From contig NZ_JAEEGC010000132.1 of assembly GCF_019207025.1 (NCBI RefSeq), forward strand, positions 1 to 45,703: a stretch of 45,703 bases of DNA. Direction: 5' to 3'. The stretch comes from Clostridium thailandense. Its GTDB lineage: Bacteria > Bacillota > Clostridia > Clostridiales > Clostridiaceae. Made by a program: the position numbers and the translations under genes. The notes below the pieces were generated by a model. The model did no database searches. It was not told the DNA's origin and worked only from the letters and a program-made list of their open reading frames with translations. This document shows, piece after piece, positions 1 to 8,578 of the stretch; position 1 is the first letter of the stretch; each line of letters starts with the position of its first letter.

Positions 1-3
1 AAG

Positions 4-240
4 ACCAGAAAATTAACTTATACGCAGGGATATGTTTCCAAAGCTGAAAGCACATATAAAAACTTTTTAGTCAACCTTAGCTCAGTATTTTAGAAAATCT
101 TAGAGTCTTTGATATGTTTGAGGTACGAGTTTATCAAAGATTCTTAGATTTTCAAAATACTGAGCTTTAGATTGACAAAAAGTTTTTATCGTGCTGAAGC
201 TTGGAAACATATGACGGAATGTAAGTTAATTTTCGGCCGT
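4..240. repeat. Long imperfect inverted-repeat element (MITE-like, copy A)
   Basis: The left arm (about 5-112) and right arm (about 131-237) are reverse complements with few mismatches; the central arms around 94-112 and 133-153 still pair at about 18 of 21 bases. The ends read CCAGAAAATTAACTTA on the left and, inverted, GGCCGAAAATTAACTTA on the right. No open frame of note lies inside. Positions 14-62 closely match the inverted right half of the element at 10364-10471, so this is a dispersed family. It looks like a non-autonomous mobile repeat. No target duplication was recognised, and the left end may run past the window edge. Confidence 0.7.
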
Positions 241-302
241 GCAACCCTATATTACATATATTATACATTGGTCAAAGTATAATATATGTAATATAGGGTT
301 GC
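241..302. terminator. Perfect 25-bp stem-loop with 12-nt loop
   Basis: Arms 241-265 and 278-302 are exact reverse complements, beginning GCAACCCTATATTAC, around a 12-nt loop. No U-run follows, so termination on either strand is possible but not shown. It abuts the right end of repeat copy A directly, and the same GTTGCA-type outer sequence recurs in the hairpins at 3521 and 14291. It could end a gene that lies left of the window. Confidence 0.5.
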
Positions 303-375
303 AATCTGAAATAAGAAGTAATTATTCATCAATAATAACTTTGTTAATGGAATTCTAAATTAAAATAGTGTATTA

Positions 376-404
376 TTTTAAATAGAAATTATGTATGGTA
401 TAAT
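376..404 (+). promoter_or_regulatory. Probable sigma-A promoter with extended -10 for the response regulator
   Basis: TATAAT at 399-404 is preceded by TG at 396-397, one base away, which makes an extended -10. The -35 position (376-381, TTTTAA) is weak, as is usual with an extended -10. The start codon lies about 50 nt downstream. Confidence 0.5.
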
Positions 405-454
405 TTAACTTAATTACTATATATCGATAGGCCTTAAAGGGGGATTAAAGGTGG

Positions 455-1660
455 ATGTTTAAGTTACTTATTGCAGATGATGAGGCAAGGATTAGAAAAG
501 GTTTGAAAAATTCACTTAATTGGAGTGATATGAATATAGAAATTGTAGGAGAGGCAGAAGATGGAGAAATAGCGCTTAAAATTATAGAGGATAAAAAGCC
601 AGATATAATTTTAATCGATATTTGTATGCCTTTTTTAAATGGGCTAGATCTTATAGAAAAGATAAAATCCAGTGTAAGTAACTCAATTATCATAATAATC
701 AGTGGTTATGATGAGTTTAGTTATGCACAAAGAGCACTAAAGCTTAGAGTTTTTGATTATATTTTGAAACCTGTAGATAGCAAAATGCTAGAGGGAGTAA
801 TTTTGAGAGCCACAAAAGAATTAAATAAATTTCAAGAAAAGAGAAATTATTTAGAGTGGACAAATAAGCATTTGGAGGAAAATTCTAGTGCACTTAAACA
901 ATCATTCTTAAACAATTGGTTAAGCGGCAAATTGACACATGAACAATTAATTGATGAATTAGATTTTTTTAACATTAATATTGGAAAAGATGTTGGATTA
1001 ATAGTAATTAAGGTAGTTGAGCGGTTAGCACTAGGTGTAGCTATTAAGAGTTGGGACAAAAAAATGCTTAATTTTGCTATTATAAATATAGCTTGCGAAG
1101 TATTAAATAAACCAGAGCCTATACTTACTTTTACTGATGATGATGGGAATATTGTAGTTATTATGAACATAGATCAAAATAAAAGCTGGCACAATGTAGG
1201 AGCTTTAATAGAAGAAAAGATATATGATTACTTACATTATACTGCAATAGTGGATCAAAAAAAAGTATCTAATATCTTAACTGTAAGAGATTGTTATATA
1301 TCATTAATTAATGATATAAATAAGAAAACACAATATAAACCAGTAGTTCTTTTAGTGATGAAATATATATGTAAAAATTACTGTGTAAACGATTTGAATT
1401 TGGAAAAAGTGTCCAAAGAATTTAATGTAAGTTCGTCTTATCTGAGCAAGCTTCTCAAGCAACAAATAGGAATGTCATTTATTGATTATGTTACTAGTGT
1501 AAGAATTAATAAAGCAATGTGTATTATGGAAGATCCTACAGTAAAAATTTATGAGGTAGCAGAATTAGTTGGATATAGTAATCAACATTATTTTTGTAAA
1601 GCTTTTAAAAAAATAATGGGTTTTCCTCCAACGGAATTTAGAGGAGGTATATCTAATTGA
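455..1660 (+). CDS. YesN-type two-component response regulator, AraC-family DNA-binding
   Basis: A cytoplasmic transcription regulator of 401 residues. The N-terminal receiver domain (about 1-120) has the acidic pair Asp8/Asp9, phospho-acceptor Asp55 in the segment LIDICMP, Ser83 and Lys105 (YILKP). A variable linker follows, then a C-terminal AraC double helix-turn-helix (about 300-398) ending in the typical YSNQHYFCKAFKK...GFPPTEFR pattern. This is the YesN architecture, normally paired with YesM/LytS kinases. The start at 455 has AAAGGGGG about 11 nt upstream. The stop overlaps the TTG start of the tandem sugar-binding protein, so the two are co-translated. The cognate kinase is most likely the one at 8579, on the far side of the sugar importer, and the importer genes are the expected target. 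Confidence 0.9.
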   Translation: MFKLLIADDEARIRKGLKNSLNWSDMNIEIVGEAEDGEIALKIIEDKKPDIILIDICMPFLNGLDLIEKIKSSVSNSIIIIISGYDEFSYAQRALKLRVFDYILKPVDSKMLEGVILRATKELNKFQEKRNYLEWTNKHLEENSSALKQSFLNNWLSGKLTHEQLIDELDFFNINIGKDVGLIVIKVVERLALGVAIKSWDKKMLNFAIINIACEVLNKPEPILTFTDDDGNIVVIMNIDQNKSWHNVGALIEEKIYDYLHYTAIVDQKKVSNILTVRDCYISLINDINKKTQYKPVVLLVMKYICKNYCVNDLNLEKVSKEFNVSSSYLSKLLKQQIGMSFIDYVTSVRINKAMCIMEDPTVKIYEVAELVGYSNQHYFCKAFKKIMGFPPTEFRGGISN

Positions 1661-3516
1661 TTATAAACATTAAACAAAAGAAAATTATTTTTGCAACACT
1701 ATTCATCATTTTAATATTAACTATTGTCATTATAAAATTTAATGCAAAAAATAAGTCAGAAGAAGTTCAATATGTCATTGGGATGTCTCAGGCAAATTTA
1801 ACAGAACCCTGGAGAATTTCTATGAATGAAGAGATTATAAAGGAAGCACAAAAATACAAAAATGTAAAAATAGTTTACAGAGATGCTGGTGGAGATACTG
1901 AAAAACAAAAGAGAGATATTGATGAATTGGTACAAAGTGGTGTAGACTTATTAATTGTATCTATGAATGATTCTAAAGAACTAACACCAGTGGTAAGTAA
2001 GGCGTATAAATCAATACCTGTAATTGTACTTGATAGAGCAGTAGAAGGGTATGACTATACTTTATATATTGGTCCAGACAATGAATCAATAGGTAGACAA
2101 GCGGGAAATCTAGTAATAGATTTTGCTAAAAACAATAATGTTAAAGTTATAGAAATTCAAGGACTCCTGGATTCGAATCCGGTTGTAGAAAGAAGTAAAG
2201 GGTTTAGAGCAGCTATCAAGAACTACAACAATATTGAAGTATCCAGAACAATTATAGGTGAATGGCAAAGGGATGAATCGGAGGACAAGGTTAAAGAAAT
2301 TCTCAAAGAAGATAATAATATAGATATTATTTTTGCTCATAATGATTATATGGCTTTTGGAGCATATAAAGCTGTACATGAATTAGGAATAAAAAATATA
2401 AAAATAATTGGAGTGGATGGACTTGAAGGAGAAAACGGTGGTTTAAGTTTGGTTTCACAAGGAGTTCTCGAAGGTACATTCACTTGCCCAACAGGAGGAA
2501 AAGAAGCGGTTGATTATGCTTTAGATATTTTAAATAAAAAAGAAGATATACCAAAAAAAATAATTCTTAGAAGTGATAAAATTACTAAGTCAAATGTAGA
2601 TACATATTTACAAAATAAACAGACCAAACCAGCAAGTCATAAAAAGATTATGTTAGGATATGCTCAACTAAAATCCGAAAGTAAGTGGAGAGATGCAAGT
2701 GCAAAGTCTATTAAAACAGCAGCAAAAAAGGCTGGAATGGATTTAGTATTTTTGGAATCTGGCACCACACAGGAAGATCAAAAAAATTTAATAAGAGAGT
2801 TAATAAAAAAAAGAGTGGATATTATATCTTTTTCTCCTCAGGTTGAATCTGGGTGGGATGATGTTTTAAAAGAAGCTAAGAATGCAGGGATACCTGTAAT
2901 TATAAATGATAGAACAGTAGATTCAGATGATTCTCTATGGGTGTGTAGTATTGGCTCTGATTTCTATGAGGAAGGAAGGAGAGCAGGTAGATTGCTGGCG
3001 GATTGTTTTAAAGATAATAAACAGGCCAATATATTAGAAATCAAAGGAACTACAGGAGCAACTCCGACTATTGATAGAGAAGAAGGATTTAAAGAGATAA
3101 TCAAAAATTATAAAAATTATAAAATAGTACAATCTTGTACAGCGGATTTTGATTATAAAGCTGGAAAAGAGGCAATGAAAAAAGTTTTAGATGATAATAA
3201 GAATAAAATAAATGTAGTGTTTGCACAAAATGATGACATGGCTATCGGTGCAGTAGATGCTATAAAGGAGAAAGGATTAGTTCCAGGAAAAGACATAGTA
3301 GTTTTAGGGATAGATGCTACTAAAGAAGCATTGTTTTCTGTTAAAAGAGGAGATATCTATGGGACGGTTGAATGTAATCCGCTTATTGGACCGCAATTAG
3401 TCAAAACGGCGGAACAGGTAATTAATGGCTTTGAGGTACCGCTAAGAATTATAAATTCAGAAAATATATTTACTGAAGAATTTCCATATAAAGAGATTAT
3501 CGGTAGAAAATATTAA
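1657..3516 (+). CDS. Membrane-anchored tandem sugar-binding protein, probable co-sensor
   Basis: A 619-residue protein with an uncleaved-looking N-terminal membrane helix (about 9-27, no lipobox cysteine) followed by two periplasmic-binding-protein type 1 domains in series (about 38-320 and 328-600). The second resembles the YtfQ-like protein at 3673: both carry a stretch like ESGW/ESKWR near the start, QNDDMAIGA versus HNDDMAVGA, and VECNPLIGPQL versus VECNPLLGPQL. The first domain is more diverged. Ordinary transport binding proteins have one such domain and a lipobox. A tethered form beside YesN and YesM-type genes recalls XylFII, which presents xylose to the LytS kinase in Clostridium beijerinckii. 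The inferred role is ligand presentation to the kinase at 8579. The TTG start overlaps the regulator stop by 3 nt, with GAGGAGGT at 1641-1648. Confidence 0.8.
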   Translation: MIINIKQKKIIFATLFIILILTIVIIKFNAKNKSEEVQYVIGMSQANLTEPWRISMNEEIIKEAQKYKNVKIVYRDAGGDTEKQKRDIDELVQSGVDLLIVSMNDSKELTPVVSKAYKSIPVIVLDRAVEGYDYTLYIGPDNESIGRQAGNLVIDFAKNNNVKVIEIQGLLDSNPVVERSKGFRAAIKNYNNIEVSRTIIGEWQRDESEDKVKEILKEDNNIDIIFAHNDYMAFGAYKAVHELGIKNIKIIGVDGLEGENGGLSLVSQGVLEGTFTCPTGGKEAVDYALDILNKKEDIPKKIILRSDKITKSNVDTYLQNKQTKPASHKKIMLGYAQLKSESKWRDASAKSIKTAAKKAGMDLVFLESGTTQEDQKNLIRELIKKRVDIISFSPQVESGWDDVLKEAKNAGIPVIINDRTVDSDDSLWVCSIGSDFYEEGRRAGRLLADCFKDNKQANILEIKGTTGATPTIDREEGFKEIIKNYKNYKIVQSCTADFDYKAGKEAMKKVLDDNKNKINVVFAQNDDMAIGAVDAIKEKGLVPGKDIVVLGIDATKEALFSVKRGDIYGTVECNPLIGPQLVKTAEQVINGFEVPLRIINSENIFTEEFPYKEIIGRKY

Positions 3517-3520
3517 TATT

Positions 3521-3562
3521 AAGGAGGTCGTCGCACTTAAGTGCAACAGCCTCTTTAATTTT
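3521..3562 (+). terminator. Rho-independent terminator after the tandem binding protein
   Basis: An 18-bp imperfect stem (3521-3538 with 3539-3556, core GCACTTAAGTGC) is followed by a T-rich tail. It separates the regulator/co-sensor unit from the importer operon, which therefore needs its own promoter. Confidence 0.75.
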
Positions 3563-3621
3563 TTAATCGAAAAGTATACAAAAGTACTGATTAATGCAAA
3601 TACAGTTTTAAAAAGTCAATG

Positions 3622-3647
3622 TATAATTATAATTGTAAACGTTACAA
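3622..3647 (+). promoter_or_regulatory. Importer promoter -10 with overlapping TGTAA/TTACA operator (CcpA-like)
   Basis: TATAAT lies at 3622-3627; the -35 is poor, which suggests an activator. Six bases downstream is the perfect dyad TTGTAAACGTTACAA (3633-3647), placed over the expected start of transcription. It has the TGTAA and TTACA arms of a catabolite-responsive element but a 3-nt spacer, one base short of the classical 14-mer. Variable-spacer CcpA sites of this type are described in Clostridium acetobutylicum. A LacI-type local repressor is the alternative. Confidence 0.55.
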
Positions 3648-3672
3648 GATGTTATTAAGGGGGAATTAAAAA

Positions 3673-4677
3673 ATGAAACTTAAAAAATTAGCGGCTTTAG
3701 CAGCTGCAGCGGTTTTATCCGTTAGTATGTTTGCTGGATGTGGTGGAGGTCAAAGTACTTCTACATCAGGTTCACAATCTTCAAGTACATCAGGAAAGAA
3801 AAAAGTAATAGGTTTTGCTCAGGTTGGAGCTGAAAGTGGTTGGAGAACTGCAGAAACTGCTTCAATAAAAGAAATTCCTAAATTAGATCCAAATTTTGAA
3901 TTGAAATTTTCTGATGGTCAACAAAAGCAAGAAAATCAGATAAAGGCTATAAGATCCTTTATAGCACAAAAAGTGGATATTATCGCATTAGACCCAGTTG
4001 TAGAAAATGGTTGGGATACAGTATTAAAAGAAGCTAAAGACAATAAAATACCAGTTATTATAGTAGATAGAAACGTAAAAGTAGCAGATGAGTCTCTTAT
4101 TACAGCATTCTTAGGCTCGGATATGGAAGAAGAAGGAAAAAGAGCTGCTAAAATTATAATAGATAAATTTGGCAAGGATGCAAAACTTAACATAGCAGAA
4201 CTTCAAGGTACTGTTGGATCAACAGCAATGGTAGGACGTAAAAAAGGATTTGATGAAACTATAAAAGATTGTCCAAACTATAAAATTATAAAATCACAAA
4301 CTGGTGACTTTACACGTGCAAAAGGTAAAGAGGTTATGGAAGCCTTCTTGAAATCAGATGGAGACAAAATAAATGTTTTATGGTCACATAACGATGACAT
4401 GGCTGTTGGTGCTATACAGGCTATAGAGGAATATGGTAAAAAACCAGGAAAAGATATATTCATAGTTTCAGTTGATGGTATCAAAGATATGTTCCAATTA
4501 ATGGCTGATGGAAAATCTAATGGTATAGTTGAATGTAACCCACTTTTAGGACCACAATTACTAGACATTTCAAAACAAGTGTTATCAGGAAATCTTAAAG
4601 ACAAAAACGTAAAATCTAAAGAAGGCGTATTCACTCAAGATCAAGCTAAAGCAGAATTACCAAATAGAAAATACTAA
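3673..4677 (+). CDS. ytfQ: Sugar ABC transporter substrate-binding lipoprotein, YtfQ-like
   Basis: A 334-residue extracellular lipoprotein. The signal peptide ends in the lipobox FAGC with Cys23, followed by a Ser/Thr-rich linker and one type 1 periplasmic-binding domain. Characteristic stretches such as SDGQQKQENQIKA, LQGTVGSTA and HNDDMAVGAIQAIEE closely resemble Escherichia coli YtfQ, the galactofuranose-binding protein. The GGGGGAATTAAAA leader gives a good ribosome site. It is the first gene of a four-gene importer in the same order as E. coli ytfQ-ytfR-ytfT-yjfF. The ligand is inferred from similarity: galactofuranose or another furanose/pentose. Expression probably depends on the neighbouring two-component system and a CcpA-like site. 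Confidence 0.88.
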   Translation: MKLKKLAALAAAAVLSVSMFAGCGGGQSTSTSGSQSSSTSGKKKVIGFAQVGAESGWRTAETASIKEIPKLDPNFELKFSDGQQKQENQIKAIRSFIAQKVDIIALDPVVENGWDTVLKEAKDNKIPVIIVDRNVKVADESLITAFLGSDMEEEGKRAAKIIIDKFGKDAKLNIAELQGTVGSTAMVGRKKGFDETIKDCPNYKIIKSQTGDFTRAKGKEVMEAFLKSDGDKINVLWSHNDDMAVGAIQAIEEYGKKPGKDIFIVSVDGIKDMFQLMADGKSNGIVECNPLLGPQLLDISKQVLSGNLKDKNVKSKEGVFTQDQAKAELPNRKY

Positions 4678-4686
4678 AATTGCAGG

Positions 4687-4731
4687 TTTATAGTATAAGA
4701 GCGGGATTGTTTCCAGCTCTTATACTATAAA
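4687..4731 (+). other. Intercistronic 16-bp perfect stem-loop between ytfQ and ytfR
   Basis: Arms 4687-4702 and 4716-4731 (TTTATAGTATAAGAGC and its exact complement) enclose a 13-nt loop. No U-run follows. In binding-protein operons such a structure often protects the upstream mRNA or gives partial termination, so that the binding protein is made in excess over the membrane parts. Confidence 0.6.
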
Positions 4732-4798
4732 TATTTATATTTGATTTGATGAATAGTTACTTAGTACTGTCATTTTATGTGACAAGGAGGGAAAATTA

Positions 4799-6328
4799 AT
4801 GTCTGATAGTAATGTAGTTTTAAAGATGCAAGGCATTTGTAAGTCGTTCCCTGGAGTTAAAGCCCTTTCAAATGTTGATTTTGAACTTAGGAAAGGTGAA
4901 ATACACACTCTTATGGGACAAAATGGAGCAGGAAAATCAACTCTAATAAAAGTTCTTACAGGAGTATATGAAATAGATGAAGGTACTATAGTTTTAAATG
5001 AAAGAGAAGTTAGAATTACTTCTACTCGTGACGCTCAAGAGAATGGAATAAGTACTGTTTATCAAGAAGTAAATTTGTGTCCCAATCTAACTGTAGCCGA
5101 AAATATTTATATAGGTCGTGAACCAATGAAAAATGGAGGCATTGATTGGAACACAATGAACAAAAATGCTGAAAGGCTTTTGGAAGAAAGACTTAATCTA
5201 AAAATAGATGTTAAAAGGGTATTATCTGGTTACTCTGTTGCTATACAACAGATGGTTGCAATAGCAAGAGCTGTTGATATATCAAAGGGAATATTAATAC
5301 TTGATGAACCTACATCTAGTTTAGATAATAATGAAGTCAAACAATTGTTTAAGGTTATGAGAAAATTAAAATCAGAAGGAATGTCAATGGTATTTGTAAC
5401 CCATTTTATGGATCAAGTATATGAAATATCTGATAGAATAACTGTACTTAGAAATGGAGGTTATATCGGAACCTATGATGCAGATAAGTTGCCGGAGATG
5501 GAACTTATTTCTAAAATGATAGGAAAAAATTATGAAGAGCTGAAAAAATCTAGTGATGTAGCTCGTGAATACAATATAAAAGATAAGAGTGAAGTTTTAT
5601 TAGAAGCTAAAAAGTTTGGAAGAAAAGGTACTATAGAATCCATTGATATGGATATTCGAAAAGGAGAAGTTCTAGGACTAGCAGGATTACTCGGATCAGG
5701 TAGAAGCGAATCCGCAAGATTACTATTCGGTATAGATAAGTCGGATCATGGAATGCTCAATATTAACGGAAAAGAATATTCGTATATTTATCCTCAAAAA
5801 GCTATACAAGAAGGCTTAGCTTTTTGTCCAGAAGATAGAAAAATTGAAGGTATAGTTGGACAATTAACAATAAGAGAGAATATAGTGTTATCTCTTCAAT
5901 CAAATAAGGGTATATTCAAGTATATCCCAATGAAGAAACAGCAGGAGATAGCAAATAAATATATAGAATTATTAAATATTAAAACCCCTGGTACAGAACA
6001 GAGAATTGATAATTTAAGTGGTGGAAATCAACAAAAAGCTATACTTGCAAGATGGTTAGCGACAGATCCACAGTTATTAATTCTTGATGAACCTACAAGA
6101 GGTATTGACGTAGGAGCCAAGGATGAAATAAAGAAATTAATTATAAAATTGGCTAAGGAAGGTATGACAATTATATTTATATCTTCTGAACTTCAGGAGA
6201 TGGTTAGTTGTTGTGACAGAGTACTTGTGCTCCGGGATAGAAAGATTATAGGAGAATTAGTAGGAGAAGATATACAGGAAGCTAGTATATTACAGATAAT
6301 TGCGGAAGGAGGAGCAGTCAATGAGTAA
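4799..6328 (+). CDS. ytfR: Sugar ABC transporter ATP-binding protein, YtfR/RbsA type
   Basis: A 509-residue ATPase with two ABC cassettes fused in tandem, as in RbsA, MglA and YtfR. The first half has Walker A GQNGAGKST near residue 40 and Walker B LILDEPTSSLD. The second half has a degenerate P-loop region (LAGLLGSGRSE), a signature LSGGNQQK and LLILDEPTRGID. The cytoplasmic protein powers import through the two permeases encoded next. AAGGAGGGAAAATTA precedes the ATG. The stop overlaps the start of ytfT by 8 nt, showing tight translational coupling. Confidence 0.93.
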   Translation: MSDSNVVLKMQGICKSFPGVKALSNVDFELRKGEIHTLMGQNGAGKSTLIKVLTGVYEIDEGTIVLNEREVRITSTRDAQENGISTVYQEVNLCPNLTVAENIYIGREPMKNGGIDWNTMNKNAERLLEERLNLKIDVKRVLSGYSVAIQQMVAIARAVDISKGILILDEPTSSLDNNEVKQLFKVMRKLKSEGMSMVFVTHFMDQVYEISDRITVLRNGGYIGTYDADKLPEMELISKMIGKNYEELKKSSDVAREYNIKDKSEVLLEAKKFGRKGTIESIDMDIRKGEVLGLAGLLGSGRSESARLLFGIDKSDHGMLNINGKEYSYIYPQKAIQEGLAFCPEDRKIEGIVGQLTIRENIVLSLQSNKGIFKYIPMKKQQEIANKYIELLNIKTPGTEQRIDNLSGGNQQKAILARWLATDPQLLILDEPTRGIDVGAKDEIKKLIIKLAKEGMTIIFISSELQEMVSCCDRVLVLRDRKIIGELVGEDIQEASILQIIAEGGAVNE

Positions 6329-7364
6329 TATCAAATCAGATAGCATTTTTCAAAAGTTTTATAGAATGCAGATATTTTGGCCTTTGATATCTTTAATTGT
6401 GTTACTTTTGGTAAATTTCTTTGTAAGGCCAGGATTTATGAGCATAACTATTAAAGATGGACATTTATTTGGAAATTTAATAGATATACTTAATCGTGCA
6501 GCTCCACTTATATTAATTTCCTTAGGTATGACGATAGTAATTGCTACTCAAGGTATTGATATTTCAGTTGGTTCCATAATTGCTATAAGTGCAGCTGTTT
6601 CAGCAACAGTTATAGTAGATGGAGGTTCAGTTCCGGTAGCTGTTTTAGCAGGAGTAGTAGTAGGAGCTGTTTGTGGTATATGGAATGGCTTCCTAGTTTC
6701 ATACATTGGAGTACAACCTATGGTTGGTACCTTGATACTATATATTGTAGGGAGAGGTATTGCGCAGCTAATTACAGGAGGCCAAATACTAACTTTTACA
6801 AATGAAAACTTTATTTTTATAGGTACAGGATACTGGTTTTTGCCGGTTGCTATATATATAGCTGCTATAATTACTTTTGCTATATACTGGTTGATTAGAA
6901 AGACAGCTTTGGGTTTGTTTGTTGAATCTATAGGAGTTAACAGCACTTCAAGTAGGTATTCAGGTATAAATGCTAAGAAAGTCATTTTTTCACTTTATGT
7001 TATTTGTGGTATTCTTGCAGGTATTGCAGGTATAATAATATGTTCTAACATAAAAAGTGCAGATGCTAATAATGCTGGCTTATGGCTGGAACTAGATGCA
7101 ATTTTAGCTACAGTTATTGGTGGAACTTCTATGGCAGGTGGTAGATTTTACTTAGGTGGAACTGTAGTAGGAGCATTATTTATACAAACTTTAACTACAA
7201 CTATATATAGTATGGGAGTGCCTCCAGAAATTACTCTTGTTGTTAAAGCTATAGTAGTTATTGTTGTATGTATTATACAATCTGATGAATTTAGAAAAAT
7301 GTTAAAAGGGAAAAAATCTGTTAGCACTAAAAAATATAAGGAAAAAGAGGTGGCTGGAGTATGA
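6321..7364 (+). CDS. ytfT: Sugar ABC transporter permease, YtfT type
   Basis: A 347-residue polytopic membrane protein of the RbsC/AraH permease family with about 8-10 hydrophobic segments. The family pattern TQGIDISVGSIIAIS and the late EAA-like region GLWLELDAILATVIGGTSMAGG are present. ATG 6321 is chosen because GGAGGAGCAGTCA sits just upstream within the end of ytfR; a longer in-frame TTG at 6300 would include that ribosome site. The reading frame ends in ATGA shared with the next permease. It should form a heterodimeric channel with the next gene product. Confidence 0.9.
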   Translation: MSNIKSDSIFQKFYRMQIFWPLISLIVLLLVNFFVRPGFMSITIKDGHLFGNLIDILNRAAPLILISLGMTIVIATQGIDISVGSIIAISAAVSATVIVDGGSVPVAVLAGVVVGAVCGIWNGFLVSYIGVQPMVGTLILYIVGRGIAQLITGGQILTFTNENFIFIGTGYWFLPVAIYIAAIITFAIYWLIRKTALGLFVESIGVNSTSSRYSGINAKKVIFSLYVICGILAGIAGIIICSNIKSADANNAGLWLELDAILATVIGGTSMAGGRFYLGGTVVGALFIQTLTTTIYSMGVPPEITLVVKAIVVIVVCIIQSDEFRKMLKGKKSVSTKKYKEKEVAGV

Positions 7365-8368
7365 GTGAAGCAGCAATCCATAAGAAGAAAGGATTTAAAT
7401 TGAACTCAGCTTATATTTCAATTTATGCTACAATTGCATTATTTGTATTATTATTCTTAATTGGGTCCATCATGTATAATGGTTTCTTCTCGGGACAAGT
7501 TTTATCCAATCTCTTTATTGATAATGCATATTTGATTGTTATAGCTATTGGTGAAACACTCACTATACTTACAGGTGGTATAGATCTTTCAGTAGGGGCT
7601 ATGGTAGCCTTTATAAGTATGATAACTGCAAGTTTATTGAAAAATGGATTAAATCCTTTTGTCGTTATAGCTTTTGCACTAGTTGTTGGAGTTATTTTTG
7701 GAGCAGTTCAAGGTGTACTAATACAAAAATTTAAACTTCATCCATGGATTGTAACCTTGGCAGGTATGTTCTTTGCAAGAGGTGCAAGCTATATTATTAG
7801 TATAGATACTATTACTATTGATAATCCGGTATTTACGAAGATATCTTCCTTTAGAATACCAGTTGCACCAAGTACATTCGTATCAATTAATGTAGTTGTG
7901 AGCCTAATAGTAGTAGCTGCTGCGGTATATGTATTAAAGTATACTAAATTTGGAAGGGCTGTATATGCAATCGGTGGTAATGAAAATTCAGCAATGCTTA
8001 TGGGACTTAATGTAGGAAAGACAAAGATACTTGTTTATACTTTATCAGGCTTTTGCTCAGCTTTAGGAGGATTATTATTTACAATATATACTCTTTCGGG
8101 CTATGGTTTACATTGCAATGGTATGGAAATGGATGCTATTGCAGCCTGCGTTATTGGAGGTATACTCTTAACAGGTGGTTCAGGTTATCCTATAGGGCCA
8201 ATGTTTGGCGTTTTAACTACAGGTATAATCCAAAGTATTATAATGTTTGATGGAACACTTAATTCATGGTGGACCAAAATTGCTGTAGGTATGTTGTTAT
8301 TCTTGTTTATAGTATTACAAAGAATTATTGTTATTAGAGATGAAAAGAAAAAAGTTGTTATAAGTTAG
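7361..8368 (+). CDS. yjfF: Sugar ABC transporter permease, YjfF type
   Basis: A second RbsC-family permease of 335 residues with the matching pattern TGGIDLSVGAMVAFIS and GMEMDAIAACVIGGILLTGGSG. Length and order match E. coli YjfF. Its ATG overlaps the ytfT stop by 4 nt (ATGA), so the two permeases are made together in a likely 1:1 ratio. It is the last gene of the importer operon; a terminator follows at 8405. Confidence 0.9.
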   Translation: MSEAAIHKKKGFKLNSAYISIYATIALFVLLFLIGSIMYNGFFSGQVLSNLFIDNAYLIVIAIGETLTILTGGIDLSVGAMVAFISMITASLLKNGLNPFVVIAFALVVGVIFGAVQGVLIQKFKLHPWIVTLAGMFFARGASYIISIDTITIDNPVFTKISSFRIPVAPSTFVSINVVVSLIVVAAAVYVLKYTKFGRAVYAIGGNENSAMLMGLNVGKTKILVYTLSGFCSALGGLLFTIYTLSGYGLHCNGMEMDAIAACVIGGILLTGGSGYPIGPMFGVLTTGIIQSIIMFDGTLNSWWTKIAVGMLLFLFIVLQRIIVIRDEKKKVVIS

Positions 8369-8404
8369 ATAATGATATATATAATTTTCCCTGATAATAT
8401 ATAT

Positions 8405-8440
8405 AAAAGGTGATTAGGCTTAGTACTGATCACCTTTTTA
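8405..8440 (+). terminator. Terminator of the importer operon
   Basis: AAAAGGTGAT (8405-8414) pairs with ATCACCTTTT (8429-8438) and is followed by T-rich sequence. It separates the transporter from the kinase gene downstream. Confidence 0.75.
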
Positions 8441-8450
8441 ATTAGAGGAC

Positions 8451-8522
8451 AGAGGACAATTGTCCTCTGACATAATGTTGTTGGTGTAAAAGCTTGAAAA
8501 ATGTGAATAGACAATCTAAAAT
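8451..8522 (+). promoter_or_regulatory. Sensor-kinase promoter with an 18-bp palindrome upstream
   Basis: TTGAAA (8494-8499), a 17-nt spacer and TAAAAT (8517-8522) form a good sigma-A promoter. At 8451-8468 lies the perfect palindrome AGAGGACAATTGTCCTCT, with an extra AGAGGAC just before it. There is no U-run after it, so a protein-binding site is at least as likely as a hairpin function. The kinase gene is thus transcribed independently of the importer. Confidence 0.6.
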
Positions 8523-8578
8523 TATAGTAGATGAATTTAAAATTTATAGCATAATGTATAAAGTTGGAGGGAATAAAA

